64,000 nucleotides of DNA. Origin: Xenopus tropicalis. Its lineage: Eukaryota > Chordata > Amphibia > Anura > Pipidae. Numbering within the stretch: the stretch's first letter is position 1; each line of letters starts with the position of its first letter. The stretch spans positions 230,681 to 294,680 of the forward strand of contig NC_030683.2 in NCBI RefSeq assembly GCF_000004195.4, read 5' to 3'. Of the stretch, positions 11,931 to 24,430 are shown in pieces. The notes under the pieces were generated by a model. That model worked only from the letters and a program-made list of their open reading frames with translations, did no database searches and was not told the DNA's origin. Both the position numbers and the translations under genes were made by a program.

Positions 11931-14900
11931 GGGTACAGCGAGAGGCGGGTATAACTGGGTATCAGAGATGGGGAATGGGTACAGCGAGAGGCGGGTATAA
12001 CTGGGTATCAGAGATGGGGAATGGGTACAGGGAGAGGCGGGTATAACTGGGTATCAGAGATGGGGAATGGGTACAGCGAGAGGCGGGTATAACTGGGTAT
12101 CAGAGATGGGGAATGGGTACAGCGAGAGGCGGGTATAACTGGGTATCAGAGATGGGGAATGGGTACAGGGAGAGGCGGGTATAAACTGCGGTATCAGAGA
12201 TGGGGAATGGGTACAGCGAGAGGCGGGTATAACTGGGTATCAGAGATGGGGAATGGGTACAGGGAGAGGCGGGTATAACTGGGTATCAGAGATGGGGAAT
12301 GGGTACAGCGAGAGGCGGGTATAACTGGGTATCAGAGATGGGGAATGGGTACAGGGAGAGGCGGGTATAACTGGGTATCAGGGATGGGGAATGGGTACAG
12401 GAGAGGCGGGTATAACTGGGTATCAGGGATGGGAATGGGTACAGGGAGAGGCGGGTATAACTGGGTATCAGAGATGGGGAATGGGTACAGGGAGAGGCGG
12501 GTATAACTGGGTATCAGGGATGGGGAATGGGTACAGGGAGATGTGGGTATAACTGGGTATCAGAGATGGGGAATGGGTACAGGGAGAGGCGGGTATAACT
12601 GGGTATCAGAGATGGGGAATGGGTACAGGGAGAGGTGGGTATAACTGGGTATCAGAGATGGGGAATGGGTACAGGGAGAGGTGGGTATAACTGGGTATCA
12701 GGGATGGGGATGGGTACAGGCAGAGGTGGTATAACTGGGTATCAGAGATGGGGAATGGGTAAGGGAGATGTGGGTATAACTGGGTATCAGAGATGGGGAA
12801 TGGGTACAGGAAGAGGTGGGTATAACTGGGTATCAGAGATGGGGAATGGGTACAGGGAGATGTGGGTATAACTGGGTATCAGAGATGGGGAATGGGTACA
12901 GGGAGATGTGGGTATAACTGGGTATAAGGGATGGGGAATGGGTACAGGGAGAGGTGGGTATAACTGGGTATCAGAGATGGGGAATGGGTACAGGGAGATG
13001 TGGGTATAACTGGGTATCAGGGATGGGGAATGGGTACAGGGAGAGGTGGGTATAACTGGGTATCAGAGATGGGGAATGGGTACAGGGAGATGTGGGTATA
13101 ACTGGGTATCAGAGATGGGGAATGGGTACAGGGAGAGGTGGGTATAACTGGGTATCAGAGATGGGGAATGTGTACAGGGAGATGTGGGTATAACTGAGTA
13201 TCAGGGATGGGGAATGGGTACAGGGAGATGTGGGGTATAACTGGGGTATCAAAGGATGGGGAATGGGTACAGGGAGAGGCGGGTATAACTGGGTATCAGG
13301 GATGGGGAATGGGTACAGGGAGATGTGGGGTATAACTGGGTATCAGAGATGGGGAATGGGTACAGGGAGATGTGGGTATAACTGGGTATCAGAGATGGGG
13401 AATGGGTACAGGGAGATGTGGGTATAACTGGGTATCAGAGATGGGGAATGGGTACAGGGAGATGTGGGTATAACTGGGTATCAGTGATGGGGGGGTGGGT
13501 ACAGGGAGATGTGGGTATAACTGGGTATCAGAGATGGGGAATGGGTACAGGGAGAGGCGGGTATAACTGGGTATCAGAGATGTGGGAATGGGTACAGGGA
13601 GAGGCGGGTAAACTGGGTATCAGAGATGGGGAGTGGGTACAGGGAGAGGTGGGTATAACTGGGTATCAGAGATGGGGAATGGGTACAGGGAGAGGCGGGT
13701 ATAACTGGGTATCAGAGATGGGGAATGGGTACAGGGAGAGGCGGGTATAACTGGGTATCAGAGATGGGGAATGGGTACAGGGAGAGGCGGGTATAACTGG
13801 GTATCAGAGATGGGGAATGGGTACAGGGAGAGGCGGGTATAACTGGGTATCAGAGATGGGGAATGGGTACAGGGAGAGGCGGGTATAACTGGGTATCAGA
13901 GATGGGGGAATGGGTACAGGGAGATGTGGGTATAACTGGGTATCAGAGATGGGGAATGGGTACAGGAGAGGCGGGTATAACTGGGTATCAGGCATGGGAA
14001 TGGGTACAGGGAGATGTGGGTATAACTGGGTATCAGAGATGGGGAATGGGTACAGGGAGAGGCCGGCGTTATAACTGGGGTATCAGAGATGGGAATGGGT
14101 ACAGGGAGAGGTGGGTATAACTGGGTATCAGAGATGGGGAATGGGTACAGGGAGAGGTGGGTATAACTGGGTATCAGAGATGGGAATGGGTACAGGGAGA
14201 TGGGTATAACTGGGTATCAGAGATGGGGAATGGGTACAGGAAGAGGTGGGTATAACTGGGTATCAGAGATGGGGAATGGGTACAGGGAGATGTGGGTATA
14301 ACTGGGTATAAGGATGGGGAATGGGTACAGGGAGAGGTGGGTATAACTGGGTATCAGAGATGGGGAAATGGGTACAGGGAGATGTGGTATAACTGGGTAT
14401 CAGTGATGGGGGGGTGGGTACAGGGAGAGGCGGGTATAACTGGGTATCAGAGATGGGGAATGGGTACAGGGAGAGGCGGGTTTAACTGGGTATCAGAGAT
14501 GGGGAATGGGTACAGGGAGATGTGGGTATAACTGGGTATCAGAGATGGGGAATGGGTACAGGGAGAGGCGGGTATAACTGGGTATCAGAGATGGGAAATG
14601 GGTACAGGGAGAGGTGGGTATAACTGGGTATCAGAGATAGGGGAATAGGTACAGGGAGAGGTGGGTATAACTGGGTATCAGAGATGGGGAATGGGTACAG
14701 GGAGATGTGGGTATAACTGGGTATCAGAGATGGGGAATGGGTACAGGGAGATGTGGGTATAACTGGGTATCAGAGATGGGGAATGGGTACAGGGAGAGGC
14801 GGGTATAACTGGGTATCAGAGATGGGGAATGGGTACAGGGAGAGGTGGGTATAACTGGGTATCAGAGATGGGGAATGGGTACAGGGAGATGTGGGTATAA

Positions 14901-15400
14901 CTGGGTATCAGAGATGGGGAATGGGTACAGGGAGATGTGGGTATAACTGGGTATCAGAGATGGGGAATGGGTACAGGGAGATGTGGGTATAACTGGGTAT
15001 CAGAGATGGGGAATGGGTACAGGGAGAGGGGGGTATAACTGGGTATCAGGGATGGGGAATGGGTACAGGGAGAGGTGGGTATAACTAGGTATCAGAGATG
15101 GGGAATGGGTACAGGGAGATGTGGGTATAACTGGGTATCAGGGATGGGGAATGGGTACAGGGAGATGTGGGTATAACTGGGTATCAAGGATGGGGAATGG
15201 GTACAGGGAGATGTGGGTATAACTGGGTATCAGAGATGGGGAATGGGTACAGGGAGATGTGGGTATAACTGGGTATCAGAGATGGGGAATGGGTACAGGG
15301 AGAGGCGGGTATAACTGGGTATCAGAGATGGGGAATGGGTACAGGGAGATGTGGGTATAACTGGGTATCAGAGATGGGGAATGGGTACAGGGAGAGGGGG
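11931..15400. repeat. 46-bp minisatellite, about 75 copies
   Basis: Unit core GGGTATAACTGGGTATCAGA followed by GATGGGGAATGGGTACAGG. Two main variants alternate: GAGAGGCGGG (frequent in the left third and around 13.55-13.99 kb) and GAGATGTGGG (frequent elsewhere), with GAGAGGTGGG intermediates. Scattered one-base indels break the frames; 46 is not a multiple of three, so only short frames remain. The last full unit ends about 60 bp from the 3' end of the 5S rRNA gene. Confidence 0.97.
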
Positions 15401-15455
15401 TGAAAAAGAGTCAAAAAGGTGGCAAGCTAAAGCCAAAAGGGCCCTGACAAAATGC

Positions 15456-15459
15456 AAAA
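15456..15459 (-). terminator. RNA polymerase III T-run terminator
   Basis: TTTT on the minus strand directly at the 3' end of the 5S gene, with further T runs about 15 bp (TTTTG) and about 40-50 bp downstream. Four T residues are the minimal pol III stop known for 5S genes. Confidence 0.7.
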
Positions 15460-15577
15460 GCCTACAACACCTGGTATTCCCAGGCGGTCTCCCATCCAGG
15501 TACTAACCAAGCCCGTCCCTGCTTAGCTTCCGAGATCAGACGAGATCGGGCGCTTTCAGGGTGGTATGGCCGTAGGC
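15458..15577 (-). rRNA. 5S ribosomal RNA gene copy
   Basis: The minus strand reads GCCTACGGCCATACCACCCT at the 5' end, GCGCCCGATCTCGTCTGATC, then AAGCTAAGCAGGGACGGGC, TTAGTACCTGGATGGGAGAC and CGCCTGGGAATACCAGGTGT, ending TTGTAGGCTT. This is a full-length (120 nt) eukaryotic 5S rRNA. The internal control region is present: an A-box-like AAGCTAAGCAGGG and a C-box GGATGGGAGACCGCCTGG. Compared with my recollection of Xenopus oocyte-type 5S it differs at about seven sites, mostly C/T transitions plus GGGT to GGGA, so it may be a dispersed, possibly inactive copy. It is a single copy, not an array, within this window. 5S RNA is made by RNA polymerase III and joins the large ribosomal subunit. Confidence 0.93.
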
Positions 15578-16061
15578 ATAAAGTTCATAACTTCAGAAAG
15601 AGAAAAATAATGAGGATTAACTTTATTATCATAAAGGGAACTTTGCATTTTGTTTTTGAATAAATACTCTTTTCTTTTAAAAGGCATAATCTTCTATATA
15701 AAGGGGAATTCAGGAAGAAATAGCCTAAAGAACATCATTTTCCTACAGAGTGTCCATCTTTCTATTCTTGGAACCTGGCCAGTAAGTGATAATAAAACTA
15801 AAGCATGTAGAGAAGAGCCCATGGAGCCGGCCAAGGATCCAATCTCTTGGGAGCCTAAACTTACTCCAGGTTCTTATGGTCAGTATAGTGACAGCTGTGA
15901 TGTGTCTTCCAGGAGATGTCCCACTCTGCTAAGGCCAACGTGACAGCGAGTAACTCTGTTGCCAATATTGTATTTCTGCGGAAGAGTAGAACTGTACCAC
16001 AAGGGATCTAGTTTACTAAAGTCTTTAGCTCCTTTTGCTCAGATAATTTGGAGAAGTGGGG
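15578..16061. other. Flank between 5S gene and retroelement, nothing recognised
   Basis: AT-rich unique sequence upstream of the 5S gene. The 97-codon frame at 15650-15943 shows no motif. Confidence 0.5.
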
Positions 16062-17290
16062 TTAGGGGTAATGATGTTTTAGAGTTATGTTGTTCAGACC
16101 ACTATAATCTATGCAGGGATGAAGACCTCCATCCTTCTTCTCCACAAAGAAGAATCCAGCCCTGGCAGGAGAAGTGGAAGGTTGAATGAACCCATGGTGG
16201 AGGTTATCCTTTATGTACTCCTTCATTGTTTGGGGTTTCAGAAGGAGATAGAAGATAGGTATGGCCTCAAGGTGGGGCACTGTTCCTGGAGGAAGGTCAA
16301 TGGGACAATCAAGAGGGTGATGAGGAGGAAGAGTTTTGTTAGACTTCTTACAGAAAACATCAGAAAAGTCTTTATATGCAGAAGGTAGGCCCTGAAGATC
16401 AACAGAGGCAATTGGTAACTGGTGAATAAAGGTGGAAGACAATCCTTGAGACAATAGGAACTCCAGTGAGAAATTTGATTGGTGGACTGGTCAATGGTAG
16501 GATTATGCAGGAGGAGCCAAGGTAACGCGAGGACCACTGAGGGTTTAAAGGCAATTTAAAATGAGGAAGGACAGTGTCTCTATGTGCGAAACCCCCACTG
16601 TCAGAGGTATTTCCCCCATCATTTAGGAGATTATTTCCAATGTCAAAGGTCTATCATCAATTGCCAAAACCCATAAAGGGGTAGACATGGGAAAAAGGGG
16701 TATGTCCAGTTGTCTGGCAAAGGCCGAGTCCATGAAAGACTGCAGGGTCTGAAGAAAGGCTTTGGCATTGTTAATTAAGGGAAAATTATTTTCCCAGAAA
16801 GCAGATGTCCATCCCAGCGCTGTGCCCTCCAACATGGAGATGATATATCCCAACATGCTTGGAAGCCCAGTGAGGGGGTTGCGAATTGTATAAGACACTG
16901 GTTCACAAAGCCCCTACAGGCCTGAGGATCCCTGTTGTAGCAAGGAGTGGGCAGAAGGTGGGGTTCCTTGGCTGTTGCGGTGGGAGGTGGAGAAACTGTT
17001 GTGGCAGGGGAACCTCCCTACACCAAAGGAGTAGTAGGCATTGGAGAGAGTAGGCCCTCCAGGACTTGCCCTATGTGAGCTTCATAAGCCTCCATGTGAG
17101 TCTCCATGTTGTGCAGAGTCTTTTCCAAATCAGAGGGTGCTTTCCATGATCTGATTATATTGTCAAGGGCTGTACGGCCCTTACTGGGGTTGAAGTCAGG
17201 ACCTAGGAGGAAGGTTTTAGTCAAACCCAAGCAAAAGGTAAGGCAGCAATTGAGAAGTCAGGAACCGGGAGACAGTAAAGGCAACTAAGA
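16062..17290 (-). mobile_element. Degenerate Ty3/gypsy LTR retrotransposon
   Basis: In minus-strand order, 17230-17018 encodes a gag-like N-terminal stretch. 16898-16623 encodes a gag piece (GTALGWTSAFWE) that passes directly into protease-like residues (FMDSAFARQLDIPLF, then PLWVLAIDDRPL). 16537-16400 encodes the region before reverse transcriptase (LPWLLLHNPTID). 16454-16062 encodes the start of reverse transcriptase (HHPLDCPIDLPPGTVP, GFIQPSTSPARAGFFFVEKK, CIDYSGLNNITLKHHYP). These are standard gypsy-group landmarks. The frames are offset from each other, the gag-protease join implies an internal deletion including the active-site Asp-Ser-Gly region, and reverse transcriptase is cut before its catalytic aspartates. 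The element is dead. No LTR pair was recognised. Confidence 0.88.
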
Positions 17291-18330
17291 GTGCACCCAG
17301 GAACTGTCCTATAATCAGGCATTGAACCCAGGTCCTCAGCATCTTGTTACTTTGACATTGGTATCAAGCCACGATGTGATAAAGTCATGTGTTGGGGCAT
17401 TCCATTGCTGAGCAACCACACGGCACCTATGGGCGCCACCATCTTGGAAGCCGCACGGGGAGAGGTAGATTTCCTCCCATTCAGGCCCTGTATGATCTAA
17501 ATGGCTTAATGTCTTTAAGGGTGGTTATCAGCCCTCCTCTCTGCCCCAACACAAATATTTGCCCTACGTGCCCGCCCAGGAGTTGTTCCTCTGTAAGAAC
17601 AATGGGCATAGACTATTCTGCTAAACTGGAGTGAATATACAAGTCATAGAGTTTTGTCCCCAGGGGACAAACTGGCTGTAACTAGGGCCCCGCTCAGTAC
17701 TTGGCCATGAAACCATCTGCATGGATGGAAATCATAACTGGACTATTGGGGTGAATGGCTCGATATGCTGAAATGGCCCCCAAAGGGCACAGGTTCCTAA
17801 TCGAAATAATCCCGGCTTTGCCCACCATGTTCATTTGCCCTGAACCCCCACAATATGGGTCCCACCAAGCCTGGCTATCACTTGCTGATACCCCCTCACT
17901 TACCCCTATAAGGAAGGCCTCATATGCTGACTAGCCAATTCCAGGCCCGATTGAATGAATGGAGCTTATAGTAAAAGAACAATTGGGTTTTTGGTACCAA
18001 ACAACTTCCTGACTGAAAGCCTTTAAATTTCTATCTGTAAAAAGGACGTTGTGAGACCCCCCCCCCATAAGAAAACATTCTGTTCTACTCATTTAGCTTG
18101 AGAAAACTCTAGAATATGCCATACAATCAGGTCCTCATCCCCCCAGGTTCCTTGTACATTTCTTGCATTGACCATTTCGGCCATCTTGCCCAGAGTCAGG
18201 GCATCCCTTATAATGTGACATGGGGAGATGAGCCCCCCCAAACACTGCAAGGAGCTTGGGTATCTGCAATACAGAGTTAGTGGAACTGCACCCAACATAG
18301 AGCGTTGGCAATGTCATTCTTGAACCAAGG
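17291..18330. other. Intergenic, possibly retroelement leader then unique DNA
   Basis: The first 150 bp may be the 5' untranslated part of the gypsy element. The rest holds only short frames and no recognisable gene. Confidence 0.4.
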
Positions 18331-19895
18331 AAATGCCTCTAACACTCTAATCCCAATATCAAGCCTGTACCGACCCTAACGCTCTAATCCCAATATCCAG
18401 CCTATACCGACCCTAACGCTCTAATCCCAATATCCAGTCTGTACCGACCCTAACGCTCTAATCCCAATATCCAGCCTAACCGACGCGCTAACGCTCTAAT
18501 CCCACATATCCAGTCTGGGGTACGCGGACCCTAACACTCGTAATCCCAATATCAAGCCTGTACCGGCCCCTAACGCCTGCTAATCCCCAACTATCCAGCC
18601 TATTACCGACCCTAACGCTCTATCCCAATAATCGCAGTTTATACGCGGACCCTAACGCGTCTATTCCCCAATATCCAGCTTTATAACCGACCCTAACGCT
18701 CTAATCCCAATATCCAGTTGATAACGACCCTAACGCAATCTACATCCCAATATCCAGTTACTATACCGACGCACCCCTAAAAAAAACGCTCTAATCCCAA
18801 TATCCAGTTTATACCGACCCTAACGCTCTAATCCCAATATCCAGTCTATACCGACCCTAACGCTCTAATCCCAATATCCAGTTTATACCGACCCTAACGC
18901 TCTAATCCCAATATCCAGTTTATACCGACCCTAACGCTCTAATCCCAATATCCAGTTTATACCGACCCTAACGCTCTAATCCCAATATCCAGTCTATACC
19001 GACCCTAACGCTCTAATCCCAATATCCAGCCTATACCGACCCTAACGCTCTAATCCCAATATCCAGCTTATACCGACCCTAACGCTCTAATCCCAATATC
19101 CAGCCTATACCGACCCTAACGCTCTAATCCCAATATCCAGCCTATACCGACCCTAACGCTCTAATCCCAATATCCAGCCTATACCGACCCTAACGCTCTA
19201 ATCCCAATATCCAGTCTATACCGACCCTAACGCTCTAATCCCAATATCAAGCCTATACCGACCCTAACGCTCTAATCCCAATATCAGCCTATACCGACCC
19301 TAACGCTCTAATCCCAATATCCAGCCTATACCGACCCTAACGCTCTAATCCCAATATCCAGCCTATACCGACCCTAACGCTCTAATCACAATATCCAGCC
19401 TATACCGACCCTAACGCTCATCCCAATATCAACTATACCGACCCTAACGCTCTAATATATCCAGCCTATACCGACCCTAACGCTCTAATCCCAATATCCA
19501 GCCTATACCGACCCTAACGCTCTAATCCCAATATCCAGCCTATACCGACCCTAACGCTCTAATCACAATATCCAGCCTATACCGACCCTAACGCTCTAAT
19601 CCCAATATCCAGCCTATACCGACCCTAACGCTCTAATCAACAATCCAGCCTATACCGACCCTAACGCTCTAATCACCAATATCCAGCCTATACCGACCCT
19701 AACGCTCTAATCCCAATATCCAGCCTATACCGACCCTAACGCTCTAATCAGCAATATCCCCTATACCGACCCTAACGCTCTAATCCCAATATCAACCTAT
19801 ACCGACCCTAACGCTCTAATCACAATATCCAGCCTATACCGACCCTAACGCTCTAATCACAATATCCAGCCTATACCGACCCTAACGCTCTAAAG
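18331..19895. repeat. 37-bp minisatellite with CCCTAA word, about 42 copies
   Basis: Unit core GACCCTAACGCTCTAATCCC followed by AATATCCAGCCTATACC. Each unit contains one CCCTAA, the C-strand telomere hexamer. The zone 18480-18790 is much more indel-rich than the rest of the array. Confidence 0.96.
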
Positions 19896-19957
19896 TTAGT
19901 TGAGACAGACCCTTGTTATCAGTAAACCAGAACCCTGACCCTCCCAGGAACTCAATC

Positions 19958-20520
19958 CTGCCATTGCATTACCCCTGGCATTAACCCTGGTATTACCCCC
20001 GGCATTATCCTCAGCATTAACCCCGGCATTACCCCTGGTATTACCCCCGGCATTATCCCCAGCATTACCCCCAGCATTATCCCCAGCATTACCCATGGCA
20101 TTACCCCTGGTATTACCCCCGGCATTATCCCCGGCATTATCCATGGCATTACCCCCGGCATTATCCCCAGCATTACCCCCAGCATTACCCCTGGTATTAC
20201 CCCCGGCATTATCCCCAGCATTACCCCCAGCATTATCCCAGGCATTACCCCATGGCATTACCCCTGGTATTACCCCCGGCATTATCCCCGGCATTACCCA
20301 TGGCATTACCCCTGGTATTACCCCCGGCATTATCCCCGGCATTATCCATGGCATTACCCCCGGCATTATCCCCAGCATTACCCATGTGTTAGCCCCGGCA
20401 TTACCCATGTGTTAGCCCCGGCATTACCCATGTGTTAGCCCCGGCATTACCCATGGCATTACAGACGTCATTACCCACGTATTAGCCCCAGCATTACCCC
20501 TGGCATTACCCCTGGCATTC
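19958..20520. repeat. 12-bp repeat, GGCATTACCCCC-type, about 46 copies
   Basis: Variants GGCATTACCCCC, GGCATTATCCCC, AGCATTACCCCC and GGTATTACCCCT are mixed in an irregular order. Frames are open on both strands because 12 is a multiple of three; the encoded strings (for example MPGVIPGVMP) have no family. Confidence 0.95.
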
Positions 20521-21470
20521 TGGGCATTCTGGGCATGTTTGTGGTATCAGAATCTCCATACGGCTCAGTACAAATGGAGGGGAGACTGTGACCTGGGTGG
20601 AACCGGTGTGTTCTGGTTCCGCTGTAATGAGAAGTCATGGCGTTCATTAGCTGAAATAATTGGATCCAATTAACTGACAGTGCTAATTAGAAGGGAACGC
20701 GGCACGTCAGTATTTGAGCTATTTGCACCCTGGTTTGGGGCATTTATAGAAGGGAATTGTCTGTCTCAGAATAAGTTGGAATGGTTTGGTGCCCGATGTC
20801 CGGCACATAAACGGCATTAGGATTTGGGTTCCATAAACAGGTCGGTACCATCCCGGCCCAAACTCATGTCCCAGAGGGTTTGATGAAACAGTAAATAGAA
20901 GTGATCTCAGGTCCTTCAGCAGCCAATCAGAACGTTACTGGGCCCTGCAAGGCGGGGCCACTATTTGCCCCCCAGTGGGCGTGGCCATCAATATCTCTGA
21001 GTTATTAGCAATGAACCTTCCGACATTAAAGCCCCTCGTCCCACAATCCCACCACTTCTTCCCTTCAGCTTTTATTGGCTTTTCATTCAATGTTTTTGTC
21101 ATTTTAATGCAACACAACAGAGAAATATGGGGGGCAAAGGGGGGGATACGCTTTAGATTTTATTTGCCCCCCAGTGGGAAGTTGGAATTTCCACCTACGG
21201 GCAATTAATTGGCCAATAGTATAAATCAAAGGAGAAATAACAGTAATGATTTGGGAATGGTTGGGGGAATCGACCCCAAGTTCACTTTTGCCCATAAGGG
21301 GCAGTTCCACCCGATATGGGGGGGCTCCCTGCGGGCACAATAATAGTATATCCAGGGGTTACAATCGGGGAGACATTTTCCTGTAGCTGTTGGGTTCATA
21401 GACCCTTATGGCTGGATTTGTACCACGGAGAAATTCCCCCTTATTGGGGGGTTAGTGTCGTTTAATTTTT
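20521..21470. other. Intergenic, no supported gene
   Basis: Unique sequence with a short inverted duplication of the word TTGCCCCCCAGTGGG (about 20966 and 21164, same strand). Short frames on both strands; none is convincing. Confidence 0.45.
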
Positions 21471-22060
21471 CCATTAAAGGGGAAGGTTCACCACTAACTT
21501 AACCTTTAATATGTCATACAACGGCCAATTCTAAGCAACTTTTCAATTGGTCTTCATTATTTATTTTGTATAGTTTTTGAATTATTTGCCCTTTACTTCT
21601 GACTCTTTGCAGCTTTCAAATGGGGGTCACTGACCCCGGCAGCCAAACCCTATTGCTCTGTGAGGCTCCAGTTTTATTGTTATTGTTACTTTTTATTCCT
21701 TGTCTTTCTATTCAGCCCCTCCCCTATTGATATATCAGTCTCTCGTTCAAACCACTTCTTGGTTACTAAGGTAACATGGACCCTAGCAACCAAACCCTAT
21801 TGCTCTGTGAGGCTCCAGTTTTATTGTTATTGTTACTTTTTACTCCTTATCTTTCTATTCAGCCCCTCCCCTATTCATATACCTGTCTCTCATTCAAACC
21901 CCATTCTCGTTACTAAGGTAAAGTGGACCCTAGCAACCAGGTAACTGCTGAAATTCCAAGCTCGAGAGCTGTGGGACAAAAAGTAAAATAATTCAAAAAC
22001 TACTAATAATGAAGACCAATTGCAATTTGTCTCAGAATATCGCTCTCTACATCATACTAA
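21471..22060. mobile_element. GGTTGCTA-core dispersed element with internal tandem duplication
   Basis: Same family as 5140-5405 (TGGGGGTCACTGACCCCGGC, CAGCCCCTCCCCTATTCATA, GACCCTAGCAACCAGGTAAC). A block of about 147 bp starting CCAAACCCTATTGCTCTGTG occurs at 21643 and again at 21790, so the element's core is present twice in tandem. No coding capacity. Confidence 0.75.
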
Positions 22061-22611
22061 GTTAACCCAAAAGTGACCGAGCCCAGTAAGGTGGGTGCCT
22101 GGGAGTTTTATGTGCAGATCCTGGTAGAACTGGTGTCGGAAGTTGTAGTAGAAAGTAATGGAATGTTCCGCAATGGGCCTGCCAGGTACAGAGGGCGCCG
22201 TGCCCAGGGCCTGAGGGCTGTAAGGTGCCAGGGAGACTCACGGAATCATCTAGATATTCCGCCCGAGGCTGAAATCATCTGCGTTTGGGATTAATAATGA
22301 AATTGGATCATTTGTGTCCTGACCCAGATACAAAAGGGTTAAGTCTCTTGGGGTGTAGGGGGTGTGGTGTAAGCTCCGGGGGGGGGGGGGGCTATAGGTG
22401 CTACCCACGCCCCCCCCCCCTCCCCAACCACTAACTTCATTCACTCACAGTGTCAGTTTAGGGAAACTTCATGGTGAAAATACTCGCAGCTGGGAGAGAA
22501 ATCTGCGTCTTACTTACCCTTTATCCTCACTTATATATAATGATCTGCCCCCTTCCCAGCCTGGCACTGACAGGGTTACCTGCCCCCGGGATCCGCCCCC
22601 TTACTGTGTTA
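22061..22611. other. Unique spacer with long G and C runs
   Basis: No gene recognised. A G run at about 22377-22390 faces a C run at about 22411-22420, so the two could pair as a hairpin or form quadruplex structures. Confidence 0.5.
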
Positions 22612-24030
22612 ACTCTTTCTGGGTTTATAGTTATGTGTAACTGTCACTGTGTCTGTCCCTTTCCCTTCCCTGCACTGCTGGTTCTGACTCCTGATACAAC
22701 TCCCCAATATCCATTCATCCCTCATTCTCACTGGGTTTATAGTTATGTGTAACTGTCACTGTCCCTTTCCCTTCCCTGCACTGCTGGTTCTGACTCCTGA
22801 TACAACTCCCCAATACCCATTCATTCCTCATTCTCACTGGGTTTATAGTTATGTGTAACTGTCACTGTGTCTGTCCCTTTCCCTTCCCTGCACTGCTGGT
22901 TCTGAACTCCTGATACAACTCCCCAATATCCATTCATCCCTCATTCTCACTGGGTTTATAGTTATGTGTAACTGTCACTGTGTCTGTCCCTTTCCCTTCC
23001 CTGCACTGCTGGTTCTGACTCCTGATACAACTCCCCAATATCCATTCATCCCTCATTCTCACTGGGTTTATAGTTATGTGTAACTGTCACTGTGTCTGTC
23101 CCTTTCCCTTCCCTGCCACTGCTGGTTCTGACTCCTGATACAACTCCCCAATATCCATTCATCCCTCATTCTCACTGGGTTTATAGTTATGTGTAACTGT
23201 CACTGTGTCTGTCCCTTTCCCTTCCCTGCACTGCTGGTTCTGACTCCTGATACAACTCCCCAATATCCATTCATCCCTCATTCTCACTGGGTTTATAGTT
23301 ATGTGTAACTGTCACTGTGTCTGTCCCTTTCCCTTCCCTGCACTGCTGGTTCTGACTCCTGATACAACTCCCCAATATCCATTCATCCCTCATTCTCACT
23401 GGGTTATAGTTATGTGTAACTGTCACTGTGTCTGTCCCTTTCCCTTCCCTGCACTGCTGGTTCTGACTCCTGATACAACTCCCCAATACCCATTCATCCC
23501 TCATTCTCACTGGGTTTATAGTTATGTGTAACTGTCACTGTGTCTGTCCCTTTCCCTTCCCTGCACTGCTGGTTCTGACTCCTGATACAACTCCCCAATA
23601 TCCATTCATCCCTCATTCTCACTGGGTTTATAGTTATGTGTAACTGTCACTGTATCTGTCCCTTTCCCTTCCCTGCACTGCTGGTTCTGACTCCTGATAC
23701 AACTCCCCAATATCCATTCATTCCTCATTTCTCACTGGGTTTATAGTTATGTGTAACTGTCACTGTGTCTGTCCCTTTTCCCTTCCCTGCACTGCTCGGT
23801 TCTGACTCCTGATACAACTCCCCAATATCCATTCATTCCTCATTCTCACTGGGTTTATAGTTATGTGTAACTGTCACTGTGTCTGTCCCTTTCCCTTCCC
23901 TGCACTGCTGGTTCTGACTCCTGATACAACTCCCCAATATCCATTCATCCCTCATTCTCACTGGGTTTATAGTTATGTGTAACTGTCACTGTGTCTGTCC
24001 CTTTCCCTTCCCTGCACTGCTGGTTCTGAC
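22612..24030. repeat. 112-bp minisatellite, about 12.6 copies
   Basis: Unit words TGGGTTTATAGTTATGTGTA, ACTGTCACTGTGTCTGTCCC, GCACTGCTGGTTCTGACTCC, CAACTCCCCAATATCCATTC. Copies are highly similar; the second lacks the GTGTCT segment. The last unit ends at GGTTCTGACTCA. Confidence 0.96.
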
Positions 24031-24430
24031 TCACAAAACAATGTAGCAGACGCCGGAGCTAATTAATGAATTGCTGCTGGATAGTTTCCGGAGTCAGAGG
24101 CAGCAGTGCAGAGATAATATCGGTTTGCAATAGAGGAATAAAGGGCACATTCGCTGGTTATTTTTACTGCCTCGTTGCTCTGTGAGTGTCAGTTCTGCCG
24201 GTAATTCCTGTGTTTGTTGCTTTACAGGAAAATAAGAGAAATCCTGGAATATTTAATTGAATGGAAATAACAGCACAGTGATTGGTTTAGATAATTACAT
24301 TCTGCCCCATTGCCCCCCTTTGTGTTACTTAACCTCTCACCTCATTGGCTGCGAGTGTTTTGCCTTCAGTCTTTGGGTAAGTTCTATTTTGGGGGGGGAT
24401 TTAAAAGCAATTTGCTCCTATTCTTTACCA
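24031..24430. other. Unique spacer, nothing recognised
   Basis: AT-rich sequence between two arrays. No gene or signal is supported. Confidence 0.5.

Noticed and set aside
17300..17400. tRNA gene or tRNA-derived SINE head on the minus strand (GGGTTCAATGCC resembles a B-box)
   Set aside because: I could not fold a convincing cloverleaf or find a matching A-box at the right spacing; more likely chance or the leader of the gypsy element.
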